Source of the DNA: an uncultured Collinsella sp.
Lineage (GTDB): Bacteria; Actinomycetota; Coriobacteriia; Coriobacteriales; Coriobacteriaceae
Length of the DNA stretch: 36,657 bases
Direction: 5' to 3'
Assembly (NCBI GenBank): GCA_900767675.1
Contig: CAAFZX010000012.1
Location: 1-36,657, forward strand
Positions 24,404 through 33,276 of this stretch are shown one piece after another. The translations under genes were made by a program, and so were the position numbers. The stretch's first letter is position 1; each line of letters begins with the position of its first letter. Below the pieces are notes generated by a model. That model was not told the DNA's origin, ran no database searches, and saw only the letters and a program-made list of their open reading frames with translations.

Positions 24404-24481
24404 TTTGATGAAGTATGGCAGCCGTATGACGCGGACTGCTGCGGCGTCGCCGCGATACTTGTGTTATTAGGAGGCTTTAGT

Positions 24482-25282
24482 ATGGCAGCACGTGCGGACA
24501 ACGTTTCGCGTGTCGACCATGATGGAGTTACGTTGGTAGAGGGCGCGACGCACGATGTTCGCTTTGCCTTTACCGAGCGCACCGGTGGCGTTTCCGAAGA
24601 TGCGTACTCCTCGCTCAATCTGGGCTCGCATGTAGGCGATGACCCCTTTGCCGTTCAAGAAAATCGTCGCCGCGTGCTCGAGGCCATGGGCGCCGCTGAG
24701 TGCGAGCATAATCTGCTCGTACCCAATCAAGTACATGGTGACCATATAGTTACGGTGGCCTCGAACGGCGCCGACGATCTTGAGGCTGTTCGCGAGCAGA
24801 TTGCCGAGGGCTGCGATGCCATCGTCTGTACGGCCCATGAGGTACCCGTGCTGCTCTGCTTTGCCGATTGCGTTCCCGTGGTGCTGGTTGCTCCCAACGG
24901 TTTTGCCGTGGTGCATTCTGGCTGGAAGGGCACGATTGCGCGCATTTCCGCCAAGGCGTGCCAAGCGCTCTGCGAGGCGGCTGGCTGCAAGCCGGAGGAC
25001 ATCTCTGCCTATATTGGGCCCCATATCCTGGGCGACGAGTACGAGGTGTCCCAAGAGCTCATGGACCGCTTTGCCGCCGAGTTCTCGTGCATCGATGCGG
25101 GCGCTTCCCGTATGCTCGATCTTTCCGCCGCCATTCGCGAGGCGCTGGTGGATGCCGGTGTCGATGTGAACGGCATTGTGGACACCAAACTTTCCACCGT
25201 TCGTCAGAACGACCGCTTTTATTCCTACCGCAACGAGGGCGGCACCTGTGGGCGCCATGCGGCGATCGGCGTGATGCTATGA
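24482..25282 (+). CDS. pgeF: PgeF/YfiH-type laccase-domain protein (peptidoglycan editing factor)
   Basis: 266 residues from ATG 24482, with AGGAGG (24469-24474) 7 nt upstream. The frame is open further upstream only as a shadow of ftsZ. The metal ligands of the family are present: His85 (NQVHGD), Cys130 (CFADCVP) and His145 (VVHSGWKG). E. coli YfiH removes wrongly placed L-Ser from the peptidoglycan precursor and related proteins have been linked to purine nucleosides, so a cell-wall precursor editing role is likely. Following ftsZ is the usual place in actinobacteria. Unusually, its stop overlaps the pstS start (ATGA). Confidence 0.92.
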   Translation: MAARADNVSRVDHDGVTLVEGATHDVRFAFTERTGGVSEDAYSSLNLGSHVGDDPFAVQENRRRVLEAMGAAECEHNLLVPNQVHGDHIVTVASNGADDLEAVREQIAEGCDAIVCTAHEVPVLLCFADCVPVVLVAPNGFAVVHSGWKGTIARISAKACQALCEAAGCKPEDISAYIGPHILGDEYEVSQELMDRFAAEFSCIDAGASRMLDLSAAIREALVDAGVDVNGIVDTKLSTVRQNDRFYSYRNEGGTCGRHAAIGVML

Positions 25283-26115
25283 GAAAGATCGCATCGGCCC
25301 TGAGTGCGGCAGTGCTCACGCTCACGCTGTGCGCCTGCTCCTCGGGATCTTCTACGTCTTCTATTACCGTGGCCGGCTCGACCACCTGCCTTCCCATTGC
25401 CGAGATCGCGGCCGAGGGCTTTAAGGAAGAGACCGGCATCGACGTGCTCGTCTCCGGCCTGGGCTCATCTGCTGGCATCGAAGCTGTTAGCGCCGGCACC
25501 GCCGATATCGCCAGCTCCTCTCGTGGCCTCAACGCCGATGAGCAAGACCTTGGCCTGACGCCTATCGTTATCGCACACGACGGCATCGCGGTCATCGTGA
25601 ATGAGGACAACCCAGTTGAGAATCTCTCGACTGAGCAGCTCCGCGATATCTATGCGGGCAAGATCACCAACTGGAAAGAGGTTGGTGGCGAGGACCTGAA
25701 GATTCAGGTTATCAACCGCGACGAGGCTTCCGGTACGCGTGAGGCCTTCCGCACCATCGTGATGGACGGCACGCTGTTCGATCGTCGCTCGGCCGTTCTT
25801 TCGGGCACGGGCCAGGTACGCGATGTCGTGTCTCGCTCTCGTGGTGCTATTGGCTACATCTCGCTGGGTTTTGTCGAGAGCCTCAACGCCAAGACCTCGG
25901 TTAAGGCCGTTTCGGTCAACCATGTCGAGGCATCCGAGAAGACAGTCGCGAGTGGTGGTTATCCCATCTCCCGCGACCTCTACTTCTTTGTGAAGGGAAC
26001 GCCTTCGCAGCAGGCGCAGGATTACATCGACTACGTGACGTCCGAAAAGATGGACAAGCAGATTCGCGAGGCGGGCTTTATTCCCGTCACCAACGACGGA
26101 AAGGGGAGTGAGTAG
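25279..26115 (+). CDS. pstS: Phosphate ABC transporter, substrate-binding lipoprotein
   Basis: 278 residues. Lipoprotein signal: MRK, a hydrophobic core and the lipobox LCAC with Cys20 as the lipidated residue. A short Ser/Gly/Thr linker precedes the binding domain, starting ITVAGSTTCLPIAE (29-42). The phosphate contacts include the STT loop and DEASGTREAF (148-157), the conserved PstS signature. It is shorter than E. coli PstS, as in Firmicutes and many Actinobacteria. It starts in a 4-nt ATGA overlap with pgeF and overlaps or abuts pstC, so the whole block is one translation-coupled unit. Confidence 0.95.
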   Translation: MRKIASALSAAVLTLTLCACSSGSSTSSITVAGSTTCLPIAEIAAEGFKEETGIDVLVSGLGSSAGIEAVSAGTADIASSSRGLNADEQDLGLTPIVIAHDGIAVIVNEDNPVENLSTEQLRDIYAGKITNWKEVGGEDLKIQVINRDEASGTREAFRTIVMDGTLFDRRSAVLSGTGQVRDVVSRSRGAIGYISLGFVESLNAKTSVKAVSVNHVEASEKTVASGGYPISRDLYFFVKGTPSQQAQDYIDYVTSEKMDKQIREAGFIPVTNDGKGSE

Positions 26116-26116
26116 C

Positions 26117-27043
26117 GTGGAAGCACAGGAAACCCCCCAGATTGAGCAGGAGACCCAGGCGCCCAAAAAGCGTGAGTTGGCGTTGGTGTCGCGCGGCACC
26201 TATCTTAAGGAGAAGGCACTGCAGTGGATTTTCTTTGCCTGCGCGTTCTTGGCAGTCGTCACCGTCATCCTGATTTTTGTCTTTACCACGTACTCGGCGC
26301 TGCCCGTCTTTACCGACATTGGTCTGGCGGACTTCTTTAGCTTTACGTGGGCGCCCTCCGAGGGCCACTACGGCATCATGTCGCTGCTGGCCGGCTCAGG
26401 TCTGGTGACCGTCGGTGCGCTCGCCATGGGCGTGCCCCTGGGTGTGGGCACAGCCGTGTATCTGGTCGAGATTGCCAGCAAGCGCGTGCGCAAGCTCATC
26501 AGCCCTGCCGTCGACCTGCTGGCGGGTATTCCCTCCATCATCTACGGCTTCTTCGGCATGATCATCATCCGCCCGTTTATCGCGCAGCTGACCGGCGGTC
26601 TTGGCTTTGGTGCCCTGACGGCGTGGTTCGTGCTTGCCATCATGATCGTCCCTACCATCACCACGCTCACCATCGATGCTCTCAATTCCATTCCCATGGG
26701 CATTCGCGAGGCGTCCTATGCCATGGGTGCCACCAAGTGGCAGACCATCTACAAGGTCGTGCTGCCGGCCGCCAAGCTGGGCATTGTGGACGCCATCGTT
26801 TTGGGCATGGGGCGCGCCATCGGCGAGACCATGGCCGTGCTCATGGTCGTGGGCAATGCTCCGGTCATTCCCGATAGCATCGCGAGCCCCATCTCGACGC
26901 TCACGAGCCAGATTGCGCTCGACATGAGCTACTCCTCGGGCTTGCACCGCTCGGCGCTCTTTGGCATGGGCGTGGTCCTGTTTATTATCTCCGCCGCGCT
27001 GGTGGGCATTGTCCGTCTGATTTCCAAGAAGAAGAGGGGGTAG
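26117..27043 (+). CDS. pstC: Phosphate ABC transporter permease PstC
   Basis: 308 residues from GTG 26117, 1 nt after the pstS stop. AAGGGGAG at 26101-26108 gives an 8-nt spacer, whereas the earlier in-frame GTG 26108 would sit directly on it. A cytoplasmic acidic start, six membrane segments (first at about 36-60) and the binding-protein-dependent permease loop EASYAMGATKWQTIYKVVLP with its GATKWQ core that contacts PstB. ASIIYGFFG-like region GIPSIIYGFFGMIII is typical of PstC. It pairs with PstA to form the membrane channel. Confidence 0.95.
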   Translation: MEAQETPQIEQETQAPKKRELALVSRGTYLKEKALQWIFFACAFLAVVTVILIFVFTTYSALPVFTDIGLADFFSFTWAPSEGHYGIMSLLAGSGLVTVGALAMGVPLGVGTAVYLVEIASKRVRKLISPAVDLLAGIPSIIYGFFGMIIIRPFIAQLTGGLGFGALTAWFVLAIMIVPTITTLTIDALNSIPMGIREASYAMGATKWQTIYKVVLPAAKLGIVDAIVLGMGRAIGETMAVLMVVGNAPVIPDSIASPISTLTSQIALDMSYSSGLHRSALFGMGVVLFIISAALVGIVRLISKKKRG

Positions 27044-27046
27044 GCT

Positions 27047-27952
27047 ATGTCCGATTCCGTTGACACGACGGTCGATACGACCTCGTCGCGCGAGCGCATC
27101 AAGCGTGCCCTTTCCCATGGCAAGAAGGGCCGTATCAATAAGGACCTGTCCAACAAGATCATGCTCGGCGTATTCCGCGCGGCTGCCTACATCACCACGC
27201 TGGTGCTGGTCGCCATCATCGCCTACGTGGTCATTAACGGTCTACCGCATGTCTCGCTCGACTTTATCTTTGGCTGGCCCCAGGGCGTCAACGCCGAAGG
27301 CGGCATTTGGCCCACAATCGTCTCGACCATCTACGTGACGGCACTCGCCATGCTCATCTGCACGCCGGTTGCCGTCCTGGCTGCGGTCTATCTGGCCGAG
27401 TACGCCAAGCAGGGCAAGGTCGTCGACATCATTCGCTATGCTGCCGATGCCCTGGCCTCGGTGCCCTCCATTGTTATGGGCCTCTTTGGCTATGCCTTGT
27501 TTGTCGAGGCCATGGGCCTAGGTCTTTCGATGGTCTCTGCCGCGCTGGCGCTGGCACTTCTGATGCTGCCTATCGTCATGCGCACCACCGAGGAGGCAAT
27601 CCGCGCCGTTCCACGCTATATCCGTTGGGGTGCATATGGCCTGGGCGCCACCAAGTGGCAGGTCGTCTCCAAGATCGTGCTTCCCTCTGCCTTCGGCCGC
27701 ATCGCCACCGGCATTGTCCTTGCCATCGGCCGCGCCATCGGCGAGACCGCCGTGGTGCTCTACACCATGGGCCAGGCCATCAACCTGCCTATTTCGCCGC
27801 TCGATTCCGGTCGTCCCATGACCGTTCACCTTTATCTGCTCGCCAATGACGGCATCAACATGAACGCAGCCTACGGCACCGCGCTTTTGCTGATGGCGAT
27901 TATTCTGGCCTTCAACCTGTTTGCGCGCTATCTGTCGCGCAAGCGCCGCTAG
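27047..27952 (+). CDS. pstA: Phosphate ABC transporter permease PstA
   Basis: 301 residues. A basic cytoplasmic N-terminus of about 40 residues precedes six membrane segments (first at about 43-65). The inner-membrane permease loop RWGAYGLGATKWQVVSKIVL carries the same GATKWQ core as PstC. VPSIVMGLFGYALFV is the PstA version of the preceding conserved stretch. It starts 3 nt after pstC with GGGGG upstream and leads into pstB after 12 nt. Confidence 0.95.
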   Translation: MSDSVDTTVDTTSSRERIKRALSHGKKGRINKDLSNKIMLGVFRAAAYITTLVLVAIIAYVVINGLPHVSLDFIFGWPQGVNAEGGIWPTIVSTIYVTALAMLICTPVAVLAAVYLAEYAKQGKVVDIIRYAADALASVPSIVMGLFGYALFVEAMGLGLSMVSAALALALLMLPIVMRTTEEAIRAVPRYIRWGAYGLGATKWQVVSKIVLPSAFGRIATGIVLAIGRAIGETAVVLYTMGQAINLPISPLDSGRPMTVHLYLLANDGINMNAAYGTALLLMAIILAFNLFARYLSRKRR

Positions 27953-27964
27953 TTAAGGAGTCCC

Positions 27965-28768
<804 letters not shown>

Positions 28769-28783
28769 TCGGTGCGACTAGTC

Positions 28784-28840
28784 CCAAGCCGATCGGACTT
28801 GGTCCGGTGCGTATTCACTGTGCGGGCGGCATGACCGCAC
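28784..28840 (+). other. Hairpins between pstB and phoU
   Basis: CCAAG (28784-28788) pairs with CTTGG (28798-28802) around a CGATCG core. GTGCGG (28820-28825) pairs with CCGCAC (28835-28840). There is no T run, so these may set relative expression of phoU by processing rather than end transcription. Confidence 0.4.
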
Positions 28841-28860
28841 CCAACTGATTGGAGTGAACC

Positions 28861-29718
28861 ATGCGCAAACTGTTTTCCCGTCAGCTCATCGAGGCCCGTC
28901 ACGAGATGCTGAGCATCTACGAGGCGGTAGATCTAGCGCTTCACGACGCCGTGAAGGCCTATGTGACCGACGATCGCAAGCTCGCCACCAAGACCAAGAA
29001 GCGCACGCTTTCGATTGACGCGCGCTGCGCCAACTTGGAGGCCGTGTGCTACAACCTGATCGCCACGCAGTCGCCGGTCGCCTCCGACTTCCGCTTGCTG
29101 CAGACGATTATCTACGTCGACTTTAACCTGCAGCGCATGACCGATAAGGTTCGCCAGATCTGCCGCGCCACGCGTCACATGGTCAAGGCCGACATCTCGC
29201 TGCCCCAGGAGCTCGTCGGTACGGTTGAGGCCGAGGCCGAAGCTGTTTACCAGGTGCTGGGCTCTTCGCTTTCTGCGCTCGTCACCAATGACATGTCCAT
29301 CATCTGCAACTTGGCCGTCGAGGACGAGCCGGTGCACGCCGCCTACGAGAAGTTCTTCCGCACCTTTAACCGTATGGATACGGGCGACTTTATGGACGAC
29401 GACAGCAACTATGACGACCTGCGCCGCGCTATCATGGTTTCGCGCTACCTCGATCGCATCGCTTCGATTTCCATCGATGCCGCTTGCCGTCTGACCTTCC
29501 TGTTGACTGGTCAGCGTATGAACGCCGGCGATATCGCCCGTGTGGACGAGGATGAGCTCGAGAGCATGCGCGTGCCTTCGGGCGAGGGTGTTATCATGAG
29601 GCCCGCCGTCGACGCTCGCTACGTTGCCAAGGTGCCCGCTAACGAGGTCAGCGAGGGTCTTCGCTACCTGCTCGATCATCTTGAGGACGAGGACGATGGC
29701 GAGGACGACGAGGAGTAA
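28861..29718 (+). CDS. phoU: Phosphate signalling protein PhoU
   Basis: 285 residues, longer than the usual 210-240. Start MRKLFSRQLIEARHEMLSIY is typical. Two three-helix PhoU repeats cover about 1-100 and 110-210; in the first, the helix ending DFRLLQTIIYVDFNLQRMTD (about 79-98) has the E/DxxRxxxx-D metal-binding pattern. The extra length is a C-terminal extension ending in an acidic tail (LEDEDDGEDDEE). PhoU inhibits Pst and phosphate-sensor signalling when phosphate is plentiful. No sensor kinase or response regulator gene lies in this window. Ribosome site GGAGTG before ATG 28861. Confidence 0.92.
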   Translation: MRKLFSRQLIEARHEMLSIYEAVDLALHDAVKAYVTDDRKLATKTKKRTLSIDARCANLEAVCYNLIATQSPVASDFRLLQTIIYVDFNLQRMTDKVRQICRATRHMVKADISLPQELVGTVEAEAEAVYQVLGSSLSALVTNDMSIICNLAVEDEPVHAAYEKFFRTFNRMDTGDFMDDDSNYDDLRRAIMVSRYLDRIASISIDAACRLTFLLTGQRMNAGDIARVDEDELESMRVPSGEGVIMRPAVDARYVAKVPANEVSEGLRYLLDHLEDEDDGEDDEE

Positions 29719-29755
29719 GTGACCCCGTTCGTCGAAAGATTGTAAATACCTAAGT

Positions 29756-29790
29756 GAGCGCGGCCTTGCACATGCGGGGCCGCGCTCTTG
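29756..29790 (+). terminator. Hairpin ending the pst-phoU operon
   Basis: GAGCGCGGCC (29756-29765) pairs perfectly with GGCCGCGCTC (29778-29787), followed by TTGCGTT. The stem is strong but the T run is poor, so some read-through into yggS is likely. Confidence 0.6.
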
Positions 29791-29837
29791 CGTTAGCATG
29801 GGACTACTTGTTTGGCTGTCAGCGGAGGCGATTGGCA

Positions 29838-30575
29838 ATGGATAACTATTTGGACTTGATGCGCGCTCGCCGCGAGCAGATTCTGGAACGTTTTTATGCG
29901 GCGCTCGATCGCGCGGGTCGCCCCCACGACGCCGCGCGCCTCATTGCCGTGTCCAAGACCGTTGGTGTCGATGAGACCGTTGCCGCCATCCAGGCGGGGT
30001 ATCGCCATTTTGCCGAGAACCGTCCGCAGGAGCTGGTTCGCAAGCTCACGGGTCTGGCGGAGCATCCGGAGCTGCCCGAGGTGCGCTTCGATATGATCGG
30101 CAACCTGCAGACCAATAAGATCAATGCGGTGCTGGGTTCAGCCGAGCTGATTCACTCGGTGGGTTCGCTGCATCTGGCGCAGGCGATCTCGAGCCGTGCT
30201 GTCCGCAAGATTGAGGCAGGCGAGCTCGCCGGCCCTCAGCGTGTGCTCATCGAGGTCAATGTGAGTGGTGAGGAGTCGAAGGGAGGCTTTTCGCCCGATG
30301 AGATTCGCGCCGCCGCGGGCGAGCTTGCGGAACTTGAGGGAATTTGCGTACAGGGGCTTATGACTATGGCGCCCCGGGGGAATAAGGATGTGGCACGCCG
30401 CACCTTTGCGGGGCTTCGTGAGCTGAGGGATGAGCTGGAGGCGGCGCATCCCGATTTGAACCTGCCTGAGCTTTCCTGCGGCATGAGCGAGGACTTTGAG
30501 CCTGCCCTTGAGGAGGGCTCTACGCTCGTTCGCCTGGGCAGGGTAGTATTTAGCCCGGAGTTTGCAGTAAAATAA
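29838..30575 (+). CDS. YggS/PROSC family pyridoxal-phosphate homeostasis protein
   Basis: 245 residues from ATG 29838, with GCGGAGG (29822-29828) upstream. The open frame extends back over the preceding hairpin but has no ribosome site there. Single-domain PLP-binding TIM barrel: PLP lysine Lys40 in LIAVSKTVG, then RHFAENRPQEL, FDMIGNLQTNKIN and the phosphate-site GMSEDFEPALEEG near the end. YggS proteins buffer free PLP and affect amino-acid pools rather than catalysing a known reaction. The position just before sepF is the standard actinobacterial and Firmicutes arrangement. Confidence 0.94.
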   Translation: MDNYLDLMRARREQILERFYAALDRAGRPHDAARLIAVSKTVGVDETVAAIQAGYRHFAENRPQELVRKLTGLAEHPELPEVRFDMIGNLQTNKINAVLGSAELIHSVGSLHLAQAISSRAVRKIEAGELAGPQRVLIEVNVSGEESKGGFSPDEIRAAAGELAELEGICVQGLMTMAPRGNKDVARRTFAGLRELRDELEAAHPDLNLPELSCGMSEDFEPALEEGSTLVRLGRVVFSPEFAVK

Positions 30576-30635
30576 GGCTCTGAAGTGCGCACTGATTATC
30601 GGGGCGCCTGCACTAAACCGCGAGAGGACACAACC

Positions 30636-31358
30636 ATGGGCTTCCTTGACGAGATTAAAAATAAGATGCACCTGGGCGGCCAGCAGGGTTACGACCAGGG
30701 TTATGGCCAGGACGACGACTACGGCTACGATGACGGCTATGACGATGGTTATCAGGGCAACGGCTACAGCGGTGCTTCGGGCGAGGGCTTCTACACCCAA
30801 GACGAGCCGAGCAACGGCCTGCTTGGTCAGACGCGCCGTGGTGAAGCTGAGTCGGTTGCCGTGTATACGCGCTCCGGTCAGCTGGTCGGCGATGACTCCC
30901 GCCATGCCACGACGTATAACCCGCCTTCGCGCTCGCAGGACAGCGTTGCGAGCGGTTATCGTCCTGGTGCCTATGACACGCCGTCGAGCTACGCCGAGAA
31001 CACCCGCGCCCGTGCCGCCGCTGCGCCCGCGCCTGCACCGAGCGATGCCTCGGCCTATGCGAGCAATATCATCAACGCCACGCCACAGCTGCCGGCCTAT
31101 GTCCTGCGCCCCGAGAGCTATGACGACGTGGAGACCGTAGTGCGCCGCGTTCGCACCAAGCAGCCTGTCGCACTGATTTTTGTGGGCGTACGCACCGAAG
31201 TCGCTAAGCGCGTCTTGGACTTCTCTTACGGCTTTGCCTGCGGTCTGGGTGCCACGGTCAAGGAGGTGGGCGACCGCGTGTTCATGGTGCTGCCCGCCGG
31301 TTGCGAGGTCAAAGATTCCGATCTCAAGAAGCTTCGTGCCGACGGCTACCTTAAGTAA
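30636..31358 (+). CDS. sepF: Cell division protein SepF
   Basis: 240 residues from ATG 30636 (GAGAGGA upstream). The N-terminal MGFLDEIKNKM is the membrane-binding amphipathic helix. Residues 13-150 are a disordered linker: first a Tyr/Gly/Asp-rich piece with repeated GYD units (about 18-45), then Ser/Pro/Ala-rich sequence. The SepF core covers about 154-225, with YVLRPESYDDVETVVRRV and KRVLDFSYGFACGLGATVKE, the dimer and FtsZ-binding fold. SepF tethers FtsZ to the membrane and is the likely only anchor here, as no ftsA is found. Its stop is 21 nt before yggT. Confidence 0.95.
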   Translation: MGFLDEIKNKMHLGGQQGYDQGYGQDDDYGYDDGYDDGYQGNGYSGASGEGFYTQDEPSNGLLGQTRRGEAESVAVYTRSGQLVGDDSRHATTYNPPSRSQDSVASGYRPGAYDTPSSYAENTRARAAAAPAPAPSDASAYASNIINATPQLPAYVLRPESYDDVETVVRRVRTKQPVALIFVGVRTEVAKRVLDFSYGFACGLGATVKEVGDRVFMVLPAGCEVKDSDLKKLRADGYLK

Positions 31359-31379
31359 AGACAAGACGAGGAGATTCCC

Positions 31380-31661
31380 ATCAACATCTACACTATCGTC
31401 CAGCTGGTCAACACGCTGTTCAACTTCTATTCCACGCTCATTGTCGTCTACTGCTTTATGACGTGGATTCCCATGAAGCAGGGCGGTTTGCTTCAGGATA
31501 TTGCTGCGGTGCTCGATAGCGTGTGCGGTCCGTGGCTCGGCCTGTTCCGTCGTTTCATCCCGCCGATGGGCGGTATCGATTTTTCGCCGGTCGTTGCGAT
31601 TATTGCGTTGCAGTTGGTGCAGAGGCTGGTTCTGCAGCTTCTTATAGGTATACTCGTGTAG
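31380..31661 (+). CDS. YggT family membrane protein, apparent ATC start
   Basis: 93 residues if translation begins at ATC 31380. GAGGAG (31368-31373) sits 6 nt before this codon, ideal spacing. The first ATG in frame, 31458, would remove the whole first membrane segment, and no ATG, GTG or TTG occurs between the sepF stop and 31458. The resulting start, INIYTIVQLVNTLFNFYSTL after initiation, matches the family's first helix. Two membrane segments (about 4-30 and 69-92) flank the conserved PWLGLFRRFIPPMGGIDFSP. YggT proteins sit beside sepF and divIVA and are thought to assist division or osmotic tolerance, role unproven. Confidence 0.85.
   Translation: MNIYTIVQLVNTLFNFYSTLIVVYCFMTWIPMKQGGLLQDIAAVLDSVCGPWLGLFRRFIPPMGGIDFSPVVAIIALQLVQRLVLQLLIGILV
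31626..31654 (+). promoter_or_regulatory. Possible divIVA promoter inside the end of yggT
   Basis: TATACT (31649-31654) is a good -10. CTGGTT (31626-31631), 17 bp upstream, is a poor -35. It lies 69 nt before divIVA, which is highly expressed in many Gram-positives and often has its own promoter. Confidence 0.3.
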
Positions 31662-31722
31662 AACTGACTTAGTAACTTACGTCGGGCGTGTAGCGCCGAG
31701 GCGATGAAAAAGGAGACTTGTT

Positions 31723-32397
31723 ATGGCTATTACCCCTGCAGACATCCAGGCTCAGACTTTCTCTGAGGCCAAGCGTGGCTACGATCCTGCTGAGGTCGAC
31801 GTCTTCTTGGAGACGCTGTCCTCCGAGGTTGACGCTATGCTCGCTAAGATCGTCGACCTTAAGGGTCGTCTGACTGCTACCGAGCAGCAGCTTGCCGATG
31901 CGCAGGCTCAGCTTGCCCAGGCTCAGGATGCCACCGCCCAGGCCGTTCCTGCCACCCCCGTGGCTGCTCCCGCCCCTGACTTCTCCGCTCAGGAGCGCCA
32001 GATTTCCGCTGCCCTGATCGCTGCCCAGCAGACCGCTGAGACCATCGTCAACGATGCCAACGAGAATGCTGAGCGTATCCGCAACGAGGCTGACGCCAAG
32101 GCCCGCGAGGTTATCCGCCAGGCTCTGACCGAAAAGCAGGCCGAGCTCGAGGAGATCGATCGTCTCAAGGCTTCCCGTGAGGAGTTCAAGGCCGAGTATC
32201 TCAAGCTTATCCAGCACTTCATGGACGATGCCCAGAACTCCTTCCCGGCCGACCTCATGGCCTCCACGCCGGTCGGTTCTGCCGCTTCTCCTGCGGTGAC
32301 TGTTCCCGCCGAGCCGCTGCCCGTCGCTGACCCGGTTGTCCCCGTGGCCGATCCCTTCGCCCCGATCGACAACTTTGCCGCCGACGACCTGGACTAG
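31723..32397 (+). CDS. divIVA: DivIVA-family polar/septal scaffold protein
   Basis: 224 residues. The N-terminal lipid-binding domain ITPADIQAQTFSEAKRGYDP (3-22) followed by EVDVFLETLSSEV fits the family consensus closely, with GYDPAEVD as the core. A coiled coil runs over about 28-70 and again 85-170 (ERQISAALIAAQQTAETIVN ... KAREVIRQALTEKQAELEEI). The C-terminal 50 residues are Pro/Ala/Val-rich and disordered. DivIVA senses negative membrane curvature and directs the divisome or polar growth. ATG 31723 has AAGGAG upstream. Last gene of the division string, with its own terminator. Confidence 0.95.
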   Translation: MAITPADIQAQTFSEAKRGYDPAEVDVFLETLSSEVDAMLAKIVDLKGRLTATEQQLADAQAQLAQAQDATAQAVPATPVAAPAPDFSAQERQISAALIAAQQTAETIVNDANENAERIRNEADAKAREVIRQALTEKQAELEEIDRLKASREEFKAEYLKLIQHFMDDAQNSFPADLMASTPVGSAASPAVTVPAEPLPVADPVVPVADPFAPIDNFAADDLD

Positions 32398-32426
32398 CAT
32401 CAGAGCTACAATCTAGTGTCCTTAAG

Positions 32427-32455
32427 AGGAGCTCGCACCTGCGGGCTCCTTTTTT
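32427..32455 (+). terminator. Intrinsic terminator of divIVA
   Basis: AGGAGCTCGC (32427-32436) pairs with GCGGGCTCCT (32441-32450), 10 bp with one G-U pair and an ACCT loop, running into TTTTTT. Confidence 0.92.
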
Positions 32456-32475
32456 GTGGCTGTATACGGGTTGGG

Positions 32476-32519
32476 AAACAAAACGCCGAGCTCTGCATGC
32501 GATAGGACAGAACTCGGCG
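32476..32519 (-). terminator. Intrinsic terminator of the nitroreductase gene
   Basis: On the minus strand CGCCGAGTTCTG (32519-32508) pairs with CAGAGCTCGGCG (32495-32484), 12 bp with one G-U pair, followed by TTTTGTTT. It faces the divIVA terminator in the convergent gap. Confidence 0.85.
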
Positions 32520-32562
32520 AAGGGCGCGTGGTAAAAGGTAGATTTTAAGGTATGTCTAAAAA

Positions 32563-33093
32563 CTACTTGAGGAGGAAGTTGGAGAGGGGAATAGTGCGGG
32601 CCTCGCGATGCTCGGGATCGGCGATGTGGTCGGCGGGATAGCCACAGACGAGCATGTGATAGGGATAGACGCCCTTGGGCAGATTGAACTGCTCCTCTGC
32701 CACCTCAGGCTTAAAATGGCATACCCAGCACGTTCCCAGGCCCTGCTCGGTGGCCTCCATCATCATCTGGTCGCACACGATGGACGTATCGATTTCACTG
32801 GAATTCATCTGGTCATACGGGCGCACCCAAGCATCATCGGTAACGCTGCAAATAAGGAAGACAAGCGGAGCCCCAAAGATAGACCCATCACGAGCAAACC
32901 GAGGCTGACAAGCAGCAGCCTTCTCCAACAGCTCAGGCGTATCCAGCACCATCACACGGGCTGGATGATTATTACAAGCAGAAGGAGCAATCCGCCCCGC
33001 CTCAACAATGGCATCCACTACCGACTGCTCAACAGGACGGTCCTCAAAAGAACGACAAGAATACCGACCACGAGCCAGATCCAAATAAGACAT
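32563..33093 (-). CDS. Nitroreductase family FMN oxidoreductase
   Basis: 176 residues starting at the ATG at 33093-33091, with AGGAGGG 7 nt upstream. The frame extends further upstream but into a non-coding leader. FMN-binding start RGRYSCRSFEDRPVE (8-22), then IAPSACNNHPARVMVL (35-50) and EATEQGLGTCWVCHF (113-127) are the classic nitroreductase-fold elements. The size fits the small single-domain subgroup. Substrate unknown. Codon use differs from its neighbours: the first half uses many T-ending codons (CGT, TCT, GCT, GTT), while the surrounding genes favour C. It is followed by its own terminator, so it is a separate transcription unit. Confidence 0.88.
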   Translation of the reverse strand: MSYLDLARGRYSCRSFEDRPVEQSVVDAIVEAGRIAPSACNNHPARVMVLDTPELLEKAAACQPRFARDGSIFGAPLVFLICSVTDDAWVRPYDQMNSSEIDTSIVCDQMMMEATEQGLGTCWVCHFKPEVAEEQFNLPKGVYPYHMLVCGYPADHIADPEHREARTIPLSNFLLK

Positions 33094-33276
33094 ACAAGCC
33101 CTCCTAAAATTAAAAATCAAACAAACCAAAAGTAACCCAAAGAGTACCCAAAGCAGCAATCAGCCAAACGCTCATCAAGGGCCAAAGTGTCCGAACGGAT
33201 ACCAAAGGTCCCTTCAGCCAAACCCCCGTCGCGCTAAATCTATCAGCCAAAGTTCCCAATGGTGGTGCATAAGGGA
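33094..33276 (-). other. Skewed leader with recurring TTTGG motif
   Basis: No gene. Read on the minus strand the region is rich in T and G and has TTTGG eight times (CCAAA on the plus strand at 33126, 33137, 33148, 33164, 33182, 33202, 33218, 33247), five of them as TTTGGC. Spacing runs from 11 to 29 bp. It lies upstream of the nitroreductase and may contain its promoter, but I see no clear -10/-35 pair. Confidence 0.4.

Noticed and set aside
23819..24481. Upstream extension of the pgeF frame
   Set aside because: It lies out of frame over ftsZ and passes through the ftsZ terminator; the AGGAGG site at 24469 and family length fix the start at 24482.
24868..25278. Upstream extension of the pstS frame
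   Set aside because: It overlaps pgeF in another frame; the lipoprotein signal begins exactly at ATG 25279.
32608..33135. Plus-strand frame opposite the nitroreductase
   Set aside because: Lacks a ribosome site and any domain; the minus-strand gene has the full nitroreductase pattern.
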